Assembly (NCBI RefSeq): GCF_004087835.1 | Contig: NZ_CP035120.1 | Span: forward strand, 186,001 to 250,000 | Reading direction: 5' to 3' | Length of the DNA stretch: 64,000 nucleotides | Source of the DNA: Halorussus pelagicus | GTDB taxonomy: Archaea; Halobacteriota; Halobacteria; Halobacteriales; Haladaptataceae | In this document: one piece after another, positions 52,669-61,284 of the stretch | Position numbering within the stretch: position 1 is the stretch's first letter | How the letters are laid out: every line of letters starts with the position of its first letter | The notes under the pieces: model-generated | What the model was told of the DNA's origin: nothing | Databases searched by the model: none | Seen by the model: only the letters and a program-made list of their open reading frames with translations | Program-made: the position numbers and the translations under genes

Positions 52669-53319
52669 GTGTTTCCCCACGAGATAGAGACCGAGCGCCT
52701 GCGACTCGTGCGCCTCTCTCGGGCCACGGTTTCGGCCCCGAAACTCTACCAGCACATGCGGGCGGGCGCACCCCACATGAACGAGGTCAGCGAGTACGCG
52801 ATGTGGGACCCCCACGAGACGCCCAAGGACACCCACGACTTCCTCGTGAGCGTCGAAGAGCAGTGGGACGACCACGAGCGGGCCAGTTACGCCATCTTCG
52901 TCCGCGAGGACGAGGAGGAGAATAAGGAGCGAGAGGAAGGAAGCGCCAGCGACGAACTCGTGGGGACGACGAACCTCGACATCGACTGGGAGCGCCGGTC
53001 GGCCGAACTCGGCATCTGGCTCCGCAGGCGGTTCTGGGGCCGGGGGTACTCCGGCGAGCGCGCCGCCGCCCTGCTGGAGTTGGCGTTCGACCGACTCGAC
53101 CTCGAACTCGTGGGCGCGTCCCACCGAAGCGGAAACGAACGCTCCCGGCGGGCCATCGAGAAGTACGTCGAGCGATTCGGCGGCCAACACGACGGGGTCC
53201 TCCGGGACTTCTTCCCGCGAGACGGCGAGGTCGGGGACCTCCATCGCTACACGATTTCGCGCGAGCAGTATCGAGAGGCGACGCGCGGAGAGTGTCGAGA
53301 GACGGCCGACCGAGAATGA
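52669..53319 (+). CDS. GNAT-family N-acetyltransferase (RimJ/RimL type)
   Basis: The product is 216 residues from a GTG at 52669. The start IETERLRLVRLSRATV and the core SAELGIWLRRRFWGRGYSGE fit the GNAT acetyl-CoA binding region. ATG codons nearby are out of frame. A Glu/Asp-rich linker (EDEEENKEREEGSASDE) splits the domain. It may acetylate proteins or a small molecule; the substrate is unknown. It ends five bases before the next, convergent gene. Confidence 0.8.
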   Translation: MFPHEIETERLRLVRLSRATVSAPKLYQHMRAGAPHMNEVSEYAMWDPHETPKDTHDFLVSVEEQWDDHERASYAIFVREDEEENKEREEGSASDELVGTTNLDIDWERRSAELGIWLRRRFWGRGYSGERAAALLELAFDRLDLELVGASHRSGNERSRRAIEKYVERFGGQHDGVLRDFFPRDGEVGDLHRYTISREQYREATRGECRETADRE

Positions 53320-53323
53320 GCGT

Positions 53324-53962
53324 TCAGTCGCCGCGGCGGACCGTCGGGACCGTCTCGCCCGCGTCCCGGAATCGCTCGGGAAGCCGCGAGCGCAGGGTCG
53401 GCGGGACGCGCGGAACTAGGCGCTCGGCCAGCATCGCCAGCGGTTTCCGCGCCAACGCGTACACCGCCGAAGCGACCAGAACCGCGGCGACGAACGTCTG
53501 CTCCGGCCCGGTCCAGACCGCAAGGGCGGGCGCGGCGAAGACCCCGGCGACGAGCAGGTCCTCGGGTGCGCCGTCGTAGCGAATCCAGCGCCGCGGCGCG
53601 ACCCACCGCCCGCGGTAGTGGTCGAAGACCGCTCGTTCGGACTCCGCCTGCCACGGTCTGAGTTCGAGACCGCCGCCCAACACGTCCATGAGCGAGTGGG
53701 CCGCCGCGCCCGCGAGAAACAGCGCGAGCGCGACCGTCTCGGCGACCGGCGCGACGACAGCGAGTGCGACTGCGGGGAGCGCGGCGACCGCGTAGTAGAC
53801 CGGATAGTGGAGCGTTCGGCGGTGGCCCGCGTAGAGGTCGAAGTCGGGGAAGACGCTCCCGACGACCCCCGCGACGAACGCGACGGGCGCGAACTCGGGC
53901 GCGACGGTGGCCGTCGCAGTTGCGAGAACGACGCCGAACAGGGCGTGAGTGGTCGCCATCAT
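53324..53962 (-). CDS. Membrane-bound metal-dependent hydrolase-like protein (YdjM/DUF457 type)
   Basis: The product is 212 residues. The motif MATTHALFGVVLATATATVA at the N-terminus and GSVFPDFDLYAGHRRTLHYP are typical of this family, with His and Asp metal ligands. Another conserved site is AAAHSLMDVLGGGLELRPWQ. At least four transmembrane segments lie between these motifs. The function of the family is not known with certainty. It may act on lipids or membrane stress. Confidence 0.82.
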   Translation of the reverse strand: MMATTHALFGVVLATATATVAPEFAPVAFVAGVVGSVFPDFDLYAGHRRTLHYPVYYAVAALPAVALAVVAPVAETVALALFLAGAAAHSLMDVLGGGLELRPWQAESERAVFDHYRGRWVAPRRWIRYDGAPEDLLVAGVFAAPALAVWTGPEQTFVAAVLVASAVYALARKPLAMLAERLVPRVPPTLRSRLPERFRDAGETVPTVRRGD

Positions 53963-54086
53963 GAATGAGGCGTAGGTCTCGGGGTAATAAATGCGTATCG
54001 TGTGGTACGGTGTCTCTCCTCAGGAGTCGGCGACGAGGACAGACCCCCGGAGACAAGACGCTCGGGCCGTTACGGACGACCGACAG

Positions 54087-54791
54087 ATGCCCACCCGCGA
54101 CCTCACGCAGTCGCTCGACACCGACGCGACAGTCTACCCCGGCGACCCGGAGGTAGAGAGTTCTCCCGCGGCGACCCACGAGTCGGACGGCTATCGCGTG
54201 ACGGAACTACGTCTCGGAACGCACTCCGGAACGCACATCGACGCGCCGAGTCACACCGAACCGGACGGGAAAAATCTGGACGCGTTCGATATCGAATCGT
54301 TCGCCTTCGACGCGCGAGTCGTAGACTGCTCGGAGTCGGGAGCGCGCGAACCCATCGGTGTAGATGCGGTACCCGACTACGAGAGCAAAGAGAGTAGGGC
54401 GAATGGAGAGAGGAACGAAAACTCCGAAATCGAGATGCTGGTCTTCCGGACCGGGTGGGACGCCCACTGGGGAACCGACCGATACCTCGACCATCCGTAT
54501 CTGACCGCGGACGCCGCGGCGGCGTGCGCCGACCGCGGGTGGCACGTCGGTCTCGACGCGCTGAGTCCCGATCCGTCGCCGAGCGAGACCGGCGTGGAGA
54601 GTGCGAGCGAATCGAACGAGGGAGAACCAGCGGGCGTACCCGCCCATCGGGAACTGCTCGGGAGCGACCGATTCGTCGTGGAGAATCTGACCGGACTCGG
54701 AGACCTACCGGAGCGATTCGAACTGCGAGCCTATCCGCTCGCGCTGGCAGCAGCAGACGGGTCGCCCGTCAGGGCCGTGGCGACGTGGTGA
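54087..54791 (+). CDS. Cyclase family protein (kynurenine formamidase-like)
   Basis: The start at 54087 gives 234 residues. The metal-binding signature HSGTHIDAPSHTEPDGKNLD is complete. The N-terminus LTQSLDTDATVYPGDPEVES and FRTGWDAHWGTDRYLDHPYL fit the cyclase/formamidase family. It hydrolyses an amide or lactone, but the substrate is uncertain. A Ser/Glu-rich insertion (SETGVESASESNEGEPAG) near residues 170-187 is atypical. It is convergent with the zinc ribbon gene. Confidence 0.85.
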   Translation: MPTRDLTQSLDTDATVYPGDPEVESSPAATHESDGYRVTELRLGTHSGTHIDAPSHTEPDGKNLDAFDIESFAFDARVVDCSESGAREPIGVDAVPDYESKESRANGERNENSEIEMLVFRTGWDAHWGTDRYLDHPYLTADAAAACADRGWHVGLDALSPDPSPSETGVESASESNEGEPAGVPAHRELLGSDRFVVENLTGLGDLPERFELRAYPLALAAADGSPVRAVATW

Positions 54792-54813
54792 GCGCCGGAC
54801 CGTACCCGAACGT

Positions 54814-55044
54814 TCAGTGTGTGGACGGAAGCACGTCTTTCACGGGATAGAGGTCTTCGTGAATGCCTTCGGCGTCGCAGTCGTCGTTCGGACATCGGTA
54901 GTACCAGCCGTCGTCCGTGGCCTCTGCGGCCTGAAACCGCTCCCCGCATCGCCCGCAAAACAGCAGGGACTCGAAGTCGTCCGCGCCGCGGGAAAGGTCT
55001 ACGCCGTCAGTGCTGGTCTCCCGACTCTCGAGCAGTTGTTCCAT
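54814..55044 (-). CDS. Small zinc-ribbon protein
   Basis: The product is 76 residues. LFCGRCGERFQAAEA and YYRCPNDDCDAEG give two Cys pairs (CxxC and CxxxxC) of a zinc ribbon. The N-terminal 25 residues are acidic and probably disordered. It may bind nucleic acid or RNA polymerase, but no partner is evident. Confidence 0.75.
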   Translation of the reverse strand: MEQLLESRETSTDGVDLSRGADDFESLLFCGRCGERFQAAEATDDGWYYRCPNDDCDAEGIHEDLYPVKDVLPSTH

Positions 55045-55150
55045 AGTCGTATTTCACCGGGCATCGTATTAAAGACCCACCGTTTTTCCCCACGTCCGGG
55101 GATGTTGATGGAAAATTTAGCGCTAGACGTTTAGAATCGAATCCGGTTCG

Positions 55151-55996
55151 TCACCGAGCGCGCAGGTACCACGCGACGCCGAGCGCGAGCAGAACGACGA
55201 GGCCGCCCGCGAAGAAGACCAGCCCCGGCGGGAGACCGCCCGAGGCGAGTTCGCTCGCTCCCGAGTCGGTCAGCGTCGTCGCGGCCTGCTCGGTGACAGT
55301 CCGAGTCGCCTGCTCGACGGTCTCGGTCGGGTCCGCGCCGGTCTGGACCTCTTCGACGGTCGTCCGGGCTGATTCGGTTTGGGTCTCCACAGTCTCCGTC
55401 TCGGCCGTCGTCCGCGTGCCTTCCGCCTCGGTGGCCGCTGCTCGGGTCGTCGCGGCGTCGCCGGGAGCGGTCGCGTTCTCGGCCACGGTGGTCGTGGCCG
55501 CCGACTCGCCGCCCGACCGAGAGAGATCGGCGTCAATAGGGCCGACGACCGCGTTCGGGCCGCCGAAGAGTCGCTGGACAAGGAGACTCGACAGACCCAA
55601 AATTCCGAGTCCGCCGAGCAGACTGGAGAGGGCCGATTCGAGACCGGGCGCGTCGTCCTCGCCGCCCGCGAAGACGACCAGCGGTTTTGCGGCGGGCGCA
55701 TACACCTTCATCTCACGGCCCTTCTCGGAGTAGACGGTATCTGCGACCTCCACGAGGTCGGCGTCGGTCAGTCGTTCGAGGTGATACCGGACGTTCTGGA
55801 TGGAGGTATCGGCGGTCTCAGCGAGTTCGGAGGGCGTCGCGGGGTCGTCGTACAGCGCCGCGAGGAGGTCGCGGGCCGTCTCGGACTGGAGGGCCGCGAG
55901 CAGGTCGTCGGCGTCGTCGCTATCGACGCCGACGACTCTGGGTTCGCCCCCGTCACCGGCCGAGGGGTCGGGACTGGAGGGCAGGAGGTCGGCCAT
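55151..55996 (-). CDS. Membrane-anchored winged-helix regulator (ArsR-like)
   Basis: The product is 281 residues. Residues 28-100 form a winged helix (LAALYDDPATPSELAETADT, then SIQNVRYHLERLTDADLVEV). A first hydrophobic stretch (ALSSLLGGLGILGLSSLLVQ) is followed by a low-complexity Thr/Ala/Glu-rich linker and a C-terminal transmembrane segment (GLVFFAGGLVVLLALGVAWY) with an Arg end. This arrangement suggests a DNA-binding domain tethered to the membrane. It may sense membrane or envelope conditions, but that is inference. Confidence 0.8.
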   Translation of the reverse strand: MADLLPSSPDPSAGDGGEPRVVGVDSDDADDLLAALQSETARDLLAALYDDPATPSELAETADTSIQNVRYHLERLTDADLVEVADTVYSEKGREMKVYAPAAKPLVVFAGGEDDAPGLESALSSLLGGLGILGLSSLLVQRLFGGPNAVVGPIDADLSRSGGESAATTTVAENATAPGDAATTRAAATEAEGTRTTAETETVETQTESARTTVEEVQTGADPTETVEQATRTVTEQAATTLTDSGASELASGGLPPGLVFFAGGLVVLLALGVAWYLRAR

Positions 55997-56128
55997 ACCG
56001 ACGTGTTGCGCGTAGCCGAGTTATAATTTTGTCCCTGTCGCGTCGGTAGAATTCCGGTTGTTTTCGTCGGGACTCTCCTCGCCGACTCTGCCCAAAGCTA
56101 CAAGCCGAAAAGCGTGGTAACTCACGGC

Positions 56129-56272
56129 ATGGCGACGTGTCCGAACTGCGAGTCCGACATCAGCGAATGGGCCACCCGACTGGAGCAGGCAGACGCCGCT
56201 AGCACGCCGAAAGTCTGGACCTGCCCGGACTGCGACGTGATACTGGGCGTCTCGGACTGGGGGTCGTCGTAG
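56129..56272 (+). CDS. 47-residue zinc-ribbon microprotein
   Basis: The frame from the ATG at 56129 reads MATCPNCESDISEWATRLEQ, then KVWTCPDCDVILGVSDWGSS and TAG at 56270-56272. It has two CPxC knuckles about 25 residues apart, as in small haloarchaeal zinc ribbons. The third positions are mostly G or C. It stands alone. Function unknown; its size suggests an accessory factor for protein or RNA. Confidence 0.75.
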   Translation: MATCPNCESDISEWATRLEQADAASTPKVWTCPDCDVILGVSDWGSS

Positions 56273-56408
56273 CGTTTGCATAAGCGTTTACGTTTTCGTT
56301 AGCGTTTGCGCTTTCAATTTCGTCGTTCGGGTCCTTTAGCGCCGGAAGTGACTAGATTCGGAGCGCAGATAGGAGCGTATATCTATCAGGGTGACAGAAT
56401 TTTTCACG

Positions 56409-56648
56409 ATGCCGGACGCTTCGTGGTCGCTCGTCCGCTTCGTCACCACGGCCCTCGTGCTTGGACCACCGGTCGCCATCTACGTCTATCGGGACCGAAC
56501 GCGCCGCGGGAAACCTCGACCGCTCGCGTGGGCGCTCGGACTCGGGATTCTCGGCCTGCCGGGACTGTGCGTCCACCTCTACCTGCGCGGGGACTTCGGG
56601 TTCGGCGCAAAGCGCGACGACGAGGTGACGGACAACGAGCCAGATTGA
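56409..56648 (+). CDS. Small two-helix membrane protein
   Basis: From the ATG at 56409 the product is 79 residues, with a TATA-like GTATATCTATC at 56377-56387 some 22-32 bases upstream. Two hydrophobic segments (LVRFVTTALVLGPPVAIYVY and LAWALGLGILGLPGLCVHLY) flank a basic loop (RDRTRRGKPRP), with an acidic tail. Function unknown. A GTG at 56391 is a possible but less likely start. Confidence 0.6.
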   Translation: MPDASWSLVRFVTTALVLGPPVAIYVYRDRTRRGKPRPLAWALGLGILGLPGLCVHLYLRGDFGFGAKRDDEVTDNEPD

Positions 56649-56696
56649 ACAGTGTAAGAAAAATGTTTAGCTGTCTGAAGTAACGCAAAATGTTGC

Positions 56697-57758
56697 TCAA
56701 AACTCCGTGACGACTTCGATGCCGACGGTCCCGTAGTCGCTCATCGCGGCGAGACGGTCGGGTACGTCGGCGAGCGCGACTTCGTTGGTCACCAGTTCGG
56801 CGGGCGAGACGACGCCGCCCTCAAGCATCCGGAGCAGTTCGCCGTAGCGCGTCGGCGGCATCCCGCGCGACCCGAGGAACGTCACCTCGTTCATCGTCAT
56901 CGCGTCCGTCGGGAGCGACACCTCGCCGCGCTCCTCGTCGGTCGTCAGGCCGAGTTGGAGGTGCTGGCCGCGCTTGCGGAGGCAGGCCACCGAGTTCCGG
57001 CAGGTTTCGGCGACGCCGAGCGCGTCCACCGAGACGTGCGCCCCGCCGCCGGTCGCGCGCTGGACGCGGGCCGGTACGTCCACGACGCGCTCGGCGTTAA
57101 CGGTCTCGTCAGCGCCCAAATCGCGGGCTTTCGCCAGTTTCTCATCGTCGAGGTCCACCGCGACGACGGTCGCGCCGAGCGCGTCAGCGACGTGGACCGC
57201 CGAGAGACCGACGCCGCCACAGCCGTGGACCGCCACCCAGTCGCCGGGCGTCAGGTCGGCGCGGTGGGCGAGTCCGTGGTAGGCGGTGGCGAACCTGCAT
57301 CCGAGACCGGCCATCTCGACGGGCGAGACGCCAGCGGGCAGTTCCACCGCATTGTAGTCGGCGTATGGAACGTGGACCTGTTCGGCGAACGCGCCGGGCG
57401 CATCGCGCTCGAACCCGAGCGCCAGTCCATCCTCGCAGACGTTGCCCCGGCCGTTCCGGCAGTTTTCGCAGTCGCCGCGCCCAAGGTTGAACGGCACCGC
57501 GATGCGGTCGCCCTCCGCGAATCGCTCAACCGAGTCGCCGACCGCGACGACGGTGCCCGCGGGTTCGTGGCCGAGAATCTGGCCCGTCGGCACTCGGTCG
57601 TCGGCCCACTCGCCGTGGCCCTGCCACGCGTGCCAGTCGCTCCGGCAGATGCCACAGGCCTCAGTCCGGACGACGACGCCGTGAGCGTCGGGGTCTGGGT
57701 CCGGGATAGTCTCGATTTCGAGTGGCTCGCCGTACTCGCGCAGGACTGCGGCTCTCAT
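56697..57758 (-). CDS. Zinc-dependent alcohol dehydrogenase (MDR family)
   Basis: From the ATG at 57758 the product is 353 residues. The catalytic zinc motif is EACGICRSDWHAWQGHGEWA, followed by ILGHEPAGTVVAVG. The structural zinc motif is CENCRNGRGNVCE. The Rossmann part has GCGGVGLSAVHVADALGATV, which fits NAD(P) binding. It oxidises an alcohol or reduces an aldehyde; the substrate is not clear. A longer start (57947) runs into the 5' region of the next gene and is rejected. Confidence 0.92.
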   Translation of the reverse strand: MRAAVLREYGEPLEIETIPDPDPDAHGVVVRTEACGICRSDWHAWQGHGEWADDRVPTGQILGHEPAGTVVAVGDSVERFAEGDRIAVPFNLGRGDCENCRNGRGNVCEDGLALGFERDAPGAFAEQVHVPYADYNAVELPAGVSPVEMAGLGCRFATAYHGLAHRADLTPGDWVAVHGCGGVGLSAVHVADALGATVVAVDLDDEKLAKARDLGADETVNAERVVDVPARVQRATGGGAHVSVDALGVAETCRNSVACLRKRGQHLQLGLTTDEERGEVSLPTDAMTMNEVTFLGSRGMPPTRYGELLRMLEGGVVSPAELVTNEVALADVPDRLAAMSDYGTVGIEVVTEF

Positions 57759-57844
57759 GTCGGGAGTGTTTCTCTCGGTCGCCGTTAAATAGTGGGGTAG
57801 AATCAACCGCGCGAACGATGGATTCGGACGCCGTCGCGGCGGCC

Positions 57845-59812
57845 CTACGCCGAATCGACCCGCGACGGCGCGCTCGCGCTCTCGGTCGGGGCGTCCGCGT
57901 CTCCGACCTGAAACGTCGAGAGGAGCGACTGAAGTCGCTCGACCCACTCGGTGAGCGACTCGACGTTCGCGCTGACCTGCGACGCGGACGAGGCCTGTTG
58001 CTCGGCGGTCGCCGAGACGCTTTCGACCTCCTCGGCGGTCGTCCGACTGATGTCGGCGACCTCCTCGACCGTCGCCACCGTCTGCTCGGCAGCGTGGGCT
58101 TGGTCGTCGGTGGCGTCGCGTATCTCCCGGACGCCGCCGTCGGTCTCCTCAGCGTTCTCACGGACGCGGGCGAACGCATCGACGACCTCTCGGACCGCCT
58201 CGACCGACTGCTCGACGTGTCGCTGGGCCGACTGCACCTCGGCGGCGGTCGCCTCCGCTTGGGCCTGCACCTCGCCGATGAGCTGTTCGATGTCGCCAGC
58301 CGACTCGCGCGTCTCGTCGGCTAACTGTTTGACCTCCTCGGCGACGACCGCGAAGCCCTCCCCGTCGTTGCCGCCGTCCGCGCTTCCAGCGCGGGCGGCC
58401 TCGATGTTGGCGTTGAGCGCGAGCATGTTCGTCTGCCCCGCGATGTCGCCGATGAGTTCCACGATATCGCCGATTTCGCCCATCCGGTCGTCGAGCGCCG
58501 CGACGTTCTCGGCGGTCGCGTCGATGGCGTCCTCGACCGCTCGGGCGTTGTCGATGGCGTCGCGCGCTGTCGCCTCGGCGTCGTCGGCGACCGCGGCGGT
58601 CTCGGTGGACGTGTCGGCGACGGTCTCGGCGGAGGCGGCGACCTCCTCGATGGTCGCCGAGATTTCGTTCATCGCCGTCGAGGCGTCTTCGAGCATCCGG
58701 CGCTGGTCGTCCGCACCGGTGGCTATCCCCTGAATCGAGTCGCTGACCTTCTCGCTGGCCTGCTCTATCTCCTCGGTCCCGGCGTCGGCCTCCTCGCTGA
58801 TGGCCGCGACCTCGTGGGCGAACGACTGAATTTCGGCCATCGCGGACTCGGTCTCGGACAGCATCTCGTTGAACGCCTCGGCGATTTCGGTCATCGCCTC
58901 GCTCTCGCTGTCGGCGTCGAGTCGGACGGCGAGGTCGCCCGCCGCCGCCCGCGCCATGGCGGCACTGTAGGCTTCGGCTTTGGTTTCGAGGTGGTCGTTT
59001 AGTCGTTCGACCTCCTCTTGTCGGGTCTCGGCCTCGGCTTTGGCGCGTTCGGCTTCGCGCTTGGCCTCTTCGGCTTCCGCCCGTGCGGCTTCGAGTTCCG
59101 CCTGCTTCTGTTCGAGGGTCTCGACCTGCGCAGTCTTCTCGCGGGTCCGTTCGAGTTGCTCTCGGGTCTCTTCACGGGAGCGTTCGGTCGAGTACCAGTG
59201 GGTCATCAGCGCCGCCGCGAGCGCCAAGACGAACGCCGCGTGGATGACCGCCCACGCCCACGGGTTGTTGATGGCGGCGGCGTGGTTGTAGACGCGACTC
59301 GGGTCGATCATCCCGAAGTAGCCGTGCTGGACGGCGACGAAGACGATTCCCAACAGGAAGGGAACCCAATCCTCGTAGATGGCGACCACGGCCATCACGA
59401 CGAAGAAGTGGAAGTGCGCTTCGATGAAGCCCCCCGAGAAGTGGATAAGAAACGAACACGAGAACACCAGTCCGGCCGTCGCAAGGGCGGTCCGGGTGCG
59501 CCGCTCGAACCGCGACCAGTTTGCCAACAGCGCGAGCGCGACGACGACGCCGAGTTCGAGGAGCACCGACGAGAGCGGAATGCTGGGGATGGTCGCGCCC
59601 GTGACCGACTCAGTGCCCTCGTAGAGACCCAGCGCGAGGAGGACGGGCACGTGCGCGACGAGGAAGATGAGGACGTGCCGGTGGCGAGTGCGCCACATCT
59701 CCTCGGGGATGGACTGTCCGTCCGGAATGTACTTGACGTACTCTCGAATCGTTTGCCGCCACCCGCTCGCTCGGGATTCGACCCCGCGAGCGTCGGGTTC
59801 GGTCTCCGCCAT
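57845..59812 (-). CDS. Methyl-accepting chemotaxis-type transducer (Htr)
   Basis: The product is 655 residues. Residues 45-200 contain six hydrophobic segments, including FIEAHFHFFVVMAVVAIYED and LLGIVFVAVQHGYFGMIDPS, a multi-helix membrane sensor of a type also seen fused to bacterial diguanylate cyclases. A coiled coil rich in Glu/Ala follows (about 220-290), then a HAMP-like part. The conserved signalling tip is DIAGQTNMLALNANIEAARA, with VVAEEVKQLADETRESAGDI next to it. It probably relays a membrane signal to CheA/CheW. No chemotaxis genes are adjacent. The C-terminal QVGDADAPTESASAPSRVDS is a flexible tail. Confidence 0.92.
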   Translation of the reverse strand: MAETEPDARGVESRASGWRQTIREYVKYIPDGQSIPEEMWRTRHRHVLIFLVAHVPVLLALGLYEGTESVTGATIPSIPLSSVLLELGVVVALALLANWSRFERRTRTALATAGLVFSCSFLIHFSGGFIEAHFHFFVVMAVVAIYEDWVPFLLGIVFVAVQHGYFGMIDPSRVYNHAAAINNPWAWAVIHAAFVLALAAALMTHWYSTERSREETREQLERTREKTAQVETLEQKQAELEAARAEAEEAKREAERAKAEAETRQEEVERLNDHLETKAEAYSAAMARAAAGDLAVRLDADSESEAMTEIAEAFNEMLSETESAMAEIQSFAHEVAAISEEADAGTEEIEQASEKVSDSIQGIATGADDQRRMLEDASTAMNEISATIEEVAASAETVADTSTETAAVADDAEATARDAIDNARAVEDAIDATAENVAALDDRMGEIGDIVELIGDIAGQTNMLALNANIEAARAGSADGGNDGEGFAVVAEEVKQLADETRESAGDIEQLIGEVQAQAEATAAEVQSAQRHVEQSVEAVREVVDAFARVRENAEETDGGVREIRDATDDQAHAAEQTVATVEEVADISRTTAEEVESVSATAEQQASSASQVSANVESLTEWVERLQSLLSTFQVGDADAPTESASAPSRVDSA

Positions 59813-60002
59813 GTAACGCTACGAGTAGCGGTGAATCAAAAATATTTGGACTGTGAGTCGGAGATACACTAACTAATCTACATTTTTGCGTTTGGAATTC
59901 GGCTCTGGTCGGCGAGTCCCCGAAACCCGGTGAGCCGATTCCCGCGAACCGCGACCGGAGTCGGCGCACAGAACTAAGGCTGAACCCACCGACACGACGA
60001 GC

Positions 60003-60962
60003 ATGGAGTACGTCAGACTCGGGTCCACGGGAACGAAGGTCTCGGAAATCTGCTTCGGGACATGGCGCTTCGCCAAGGAAACTGACGGGACCGTCGAGAC
60101 CGACCGGAAGACCGCCCACCGACTGCTCGACGCCGCGTGGGACCGCGGCGTCAACTTCATCGACACCGCGAACGTCTACGGCGACCCCAACGGCACCGCC
60201 GAGGAGTGGATCGGCGACTGGCTCTCGGACTACGACCGAGAGGACTTCGTGCTGGCCTCGAAGGTCTATTTCGGGTTCGCCGATGGTCCCAACGACCGGG
60301 GACTCTCGCGCAAGCACATCCGCGACCAAATCGAGGGCACACTCGAACGACTCGGCACGGACTACCTCGACGTGTACTACATCCACCGCTGGGACGACGA
60401 GACGCCCATCGAAGAGACTCTGCGGACCTTGAACGACCTCGTACGCAAAGAGAAAGTCAACTACCTCGCCGCGAGTTCGATGGCGGCGTGGCAACTGACC
60501 AAGGCGCTCTGGACCAGCGACGCCGAGGGACTGGAACGCTTCGAAGTCACCCAACCCCGATTCAACGCGGCCTACCGCGACCCCGTGAGCGACTACCTGG
60601 ACGTGTGCGCGGACCAGAACCTCGCGGTCTGTCCCTACTCGCCGCTGGAAGGCGGCTTTCTGACCGGGAAGTACGAGGGCGACGCCGACGGTCCGGAGGG
60701 GTCGCGCGGCGACCTCTCCGACTGGACGAACCGCTTCGACGAGCGTCAGTGGGACGTGCTGGACGAGATTCGCGCGGTCGGCGACGAAATCGACGCCACG
60801 CCCGCGCAGGTGTCGCTCCGGTGGCTGGCCGACCAGCGCGAGTTCCAATGCATTCCCATCGTCGGCGCGCGGACGCCCGACCAGTTAGACGAGAATCTGG
60901 GCGCGACAGAGGTGTCGCTGTCGGACGACCAGTTCGAGCGGATTCGGGAGGCGTACGAGTGA
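60003..60962 (+). CDS. Aldo/keto reductase
   Basis: The product is 319 residues. The start MEYVRLGSTGTKVSEICFGT is typical. The catalytic region has VNFIDTANVYGDPNGTAEEW (Asp and Tyr), LASKVYFG (Lys) and YLDVYYIHRWDDETPIEETL (His). The C-terminus (VSLRWLADQREFQCIPIVGA) fits NADPH binding. The reaction is the reduction of an aldehyde or ketone. Its 5' region is AT-rich. No operon partner is evident. Confidence 0.92.
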   Translation: MEYVRLGSTGTKVSEICFGTWRFAKETDGTVETDRKTAHRLLDAAWDRGVNFIDTANVYGDPNGTAEEWIGDWLSDYDREDFVLASKVYFGFADGPNDRGLSRKHIRDQIEGTLERLGTDYLDVYYIHRWDDETPIEETLRTLNDLVRKEKVNYLAASSMAAWQLTKALWTSDAEGLERFEVTQPRFNAAYRDPVSDYLDVCADQNLAVCPYSPLEGGFLTGKYEGDADGPEGSRGDLSDWTNRFDERQWDVLDEIRAVGDEIDATPAQVSLRWLADQREFQCIPIVGARTPDQLDENLGATEVSLSDDQFERIREAYE

Positions 60963-60972
60963 GGACTCCCTG

Positions 60973-60992
60973 CTCATGAGACCCCACATGAG
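60973..60992 (+). promoter_or_regulatory. Inverted repeat beside the promoter of the AbrB/PIN operon
   Basis: CTCATG (60973-60978) and CATGAG (60987-60992) are separated by eight bases. The right arm abuts a TATA-like GTTTAA (60993-60998), 26-31 bases before the ATG at 61024. It is a candidate operator of the antitoxin. Confidence 0.5.
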
Positions 60993-61023
60993 GTTTAAGA
61001 CGGTCGAGTGACAACTGTTACGT

Positions 61024-61284
61024 ATGGCAACAAACGGAGAGCAGACGACGATTAATGACCACTACTCGGTCACGGTTCCGGCGGCGATTCGAAATCGACT
61101 CGACATTCAACCGGGCGACAAACTCGATTGGGCAGTTACCGACAACGGCAACCTCGTCGTCGAAGTGGTCAAACAGCGGTATGGAGCGTTCGAGGACTTC
61201 GAGGCCGTCGATATGGGCAAAACAGACGTTGCCAACGACCACGACGTTGCAGGTGTCGAGAACGAATACGACGAGGGACGCTAA
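61024..61284 (+). CDS. AbrB-type antitoxin
   Basis: The product is 86 residues. Residues 8-50 form a SpoVT-AbrB swapped-hairpin domain (INDHYSVTVPAAIRNRLDIQ, then GDKLDWAVTDNGNLVVEVV). The acidic C-terminus (DVANDHDVAGVENEYDEGR) likely neutralises the toxin. It overlaps the toxin start by one base (TAATG), so both are made from one transcript. An inverted repeat sits at its promoter, as is usual for self-regulated antitoxins. Confidence 0.85.
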   Translation: MATNGEQTTINDHYSVTVPAAIRNRLDIQPGDKLDWAVTDNGNLVVEVVKQRYGAFEDFEAVDMGKTDVANDHDVAGVENEYDEGR

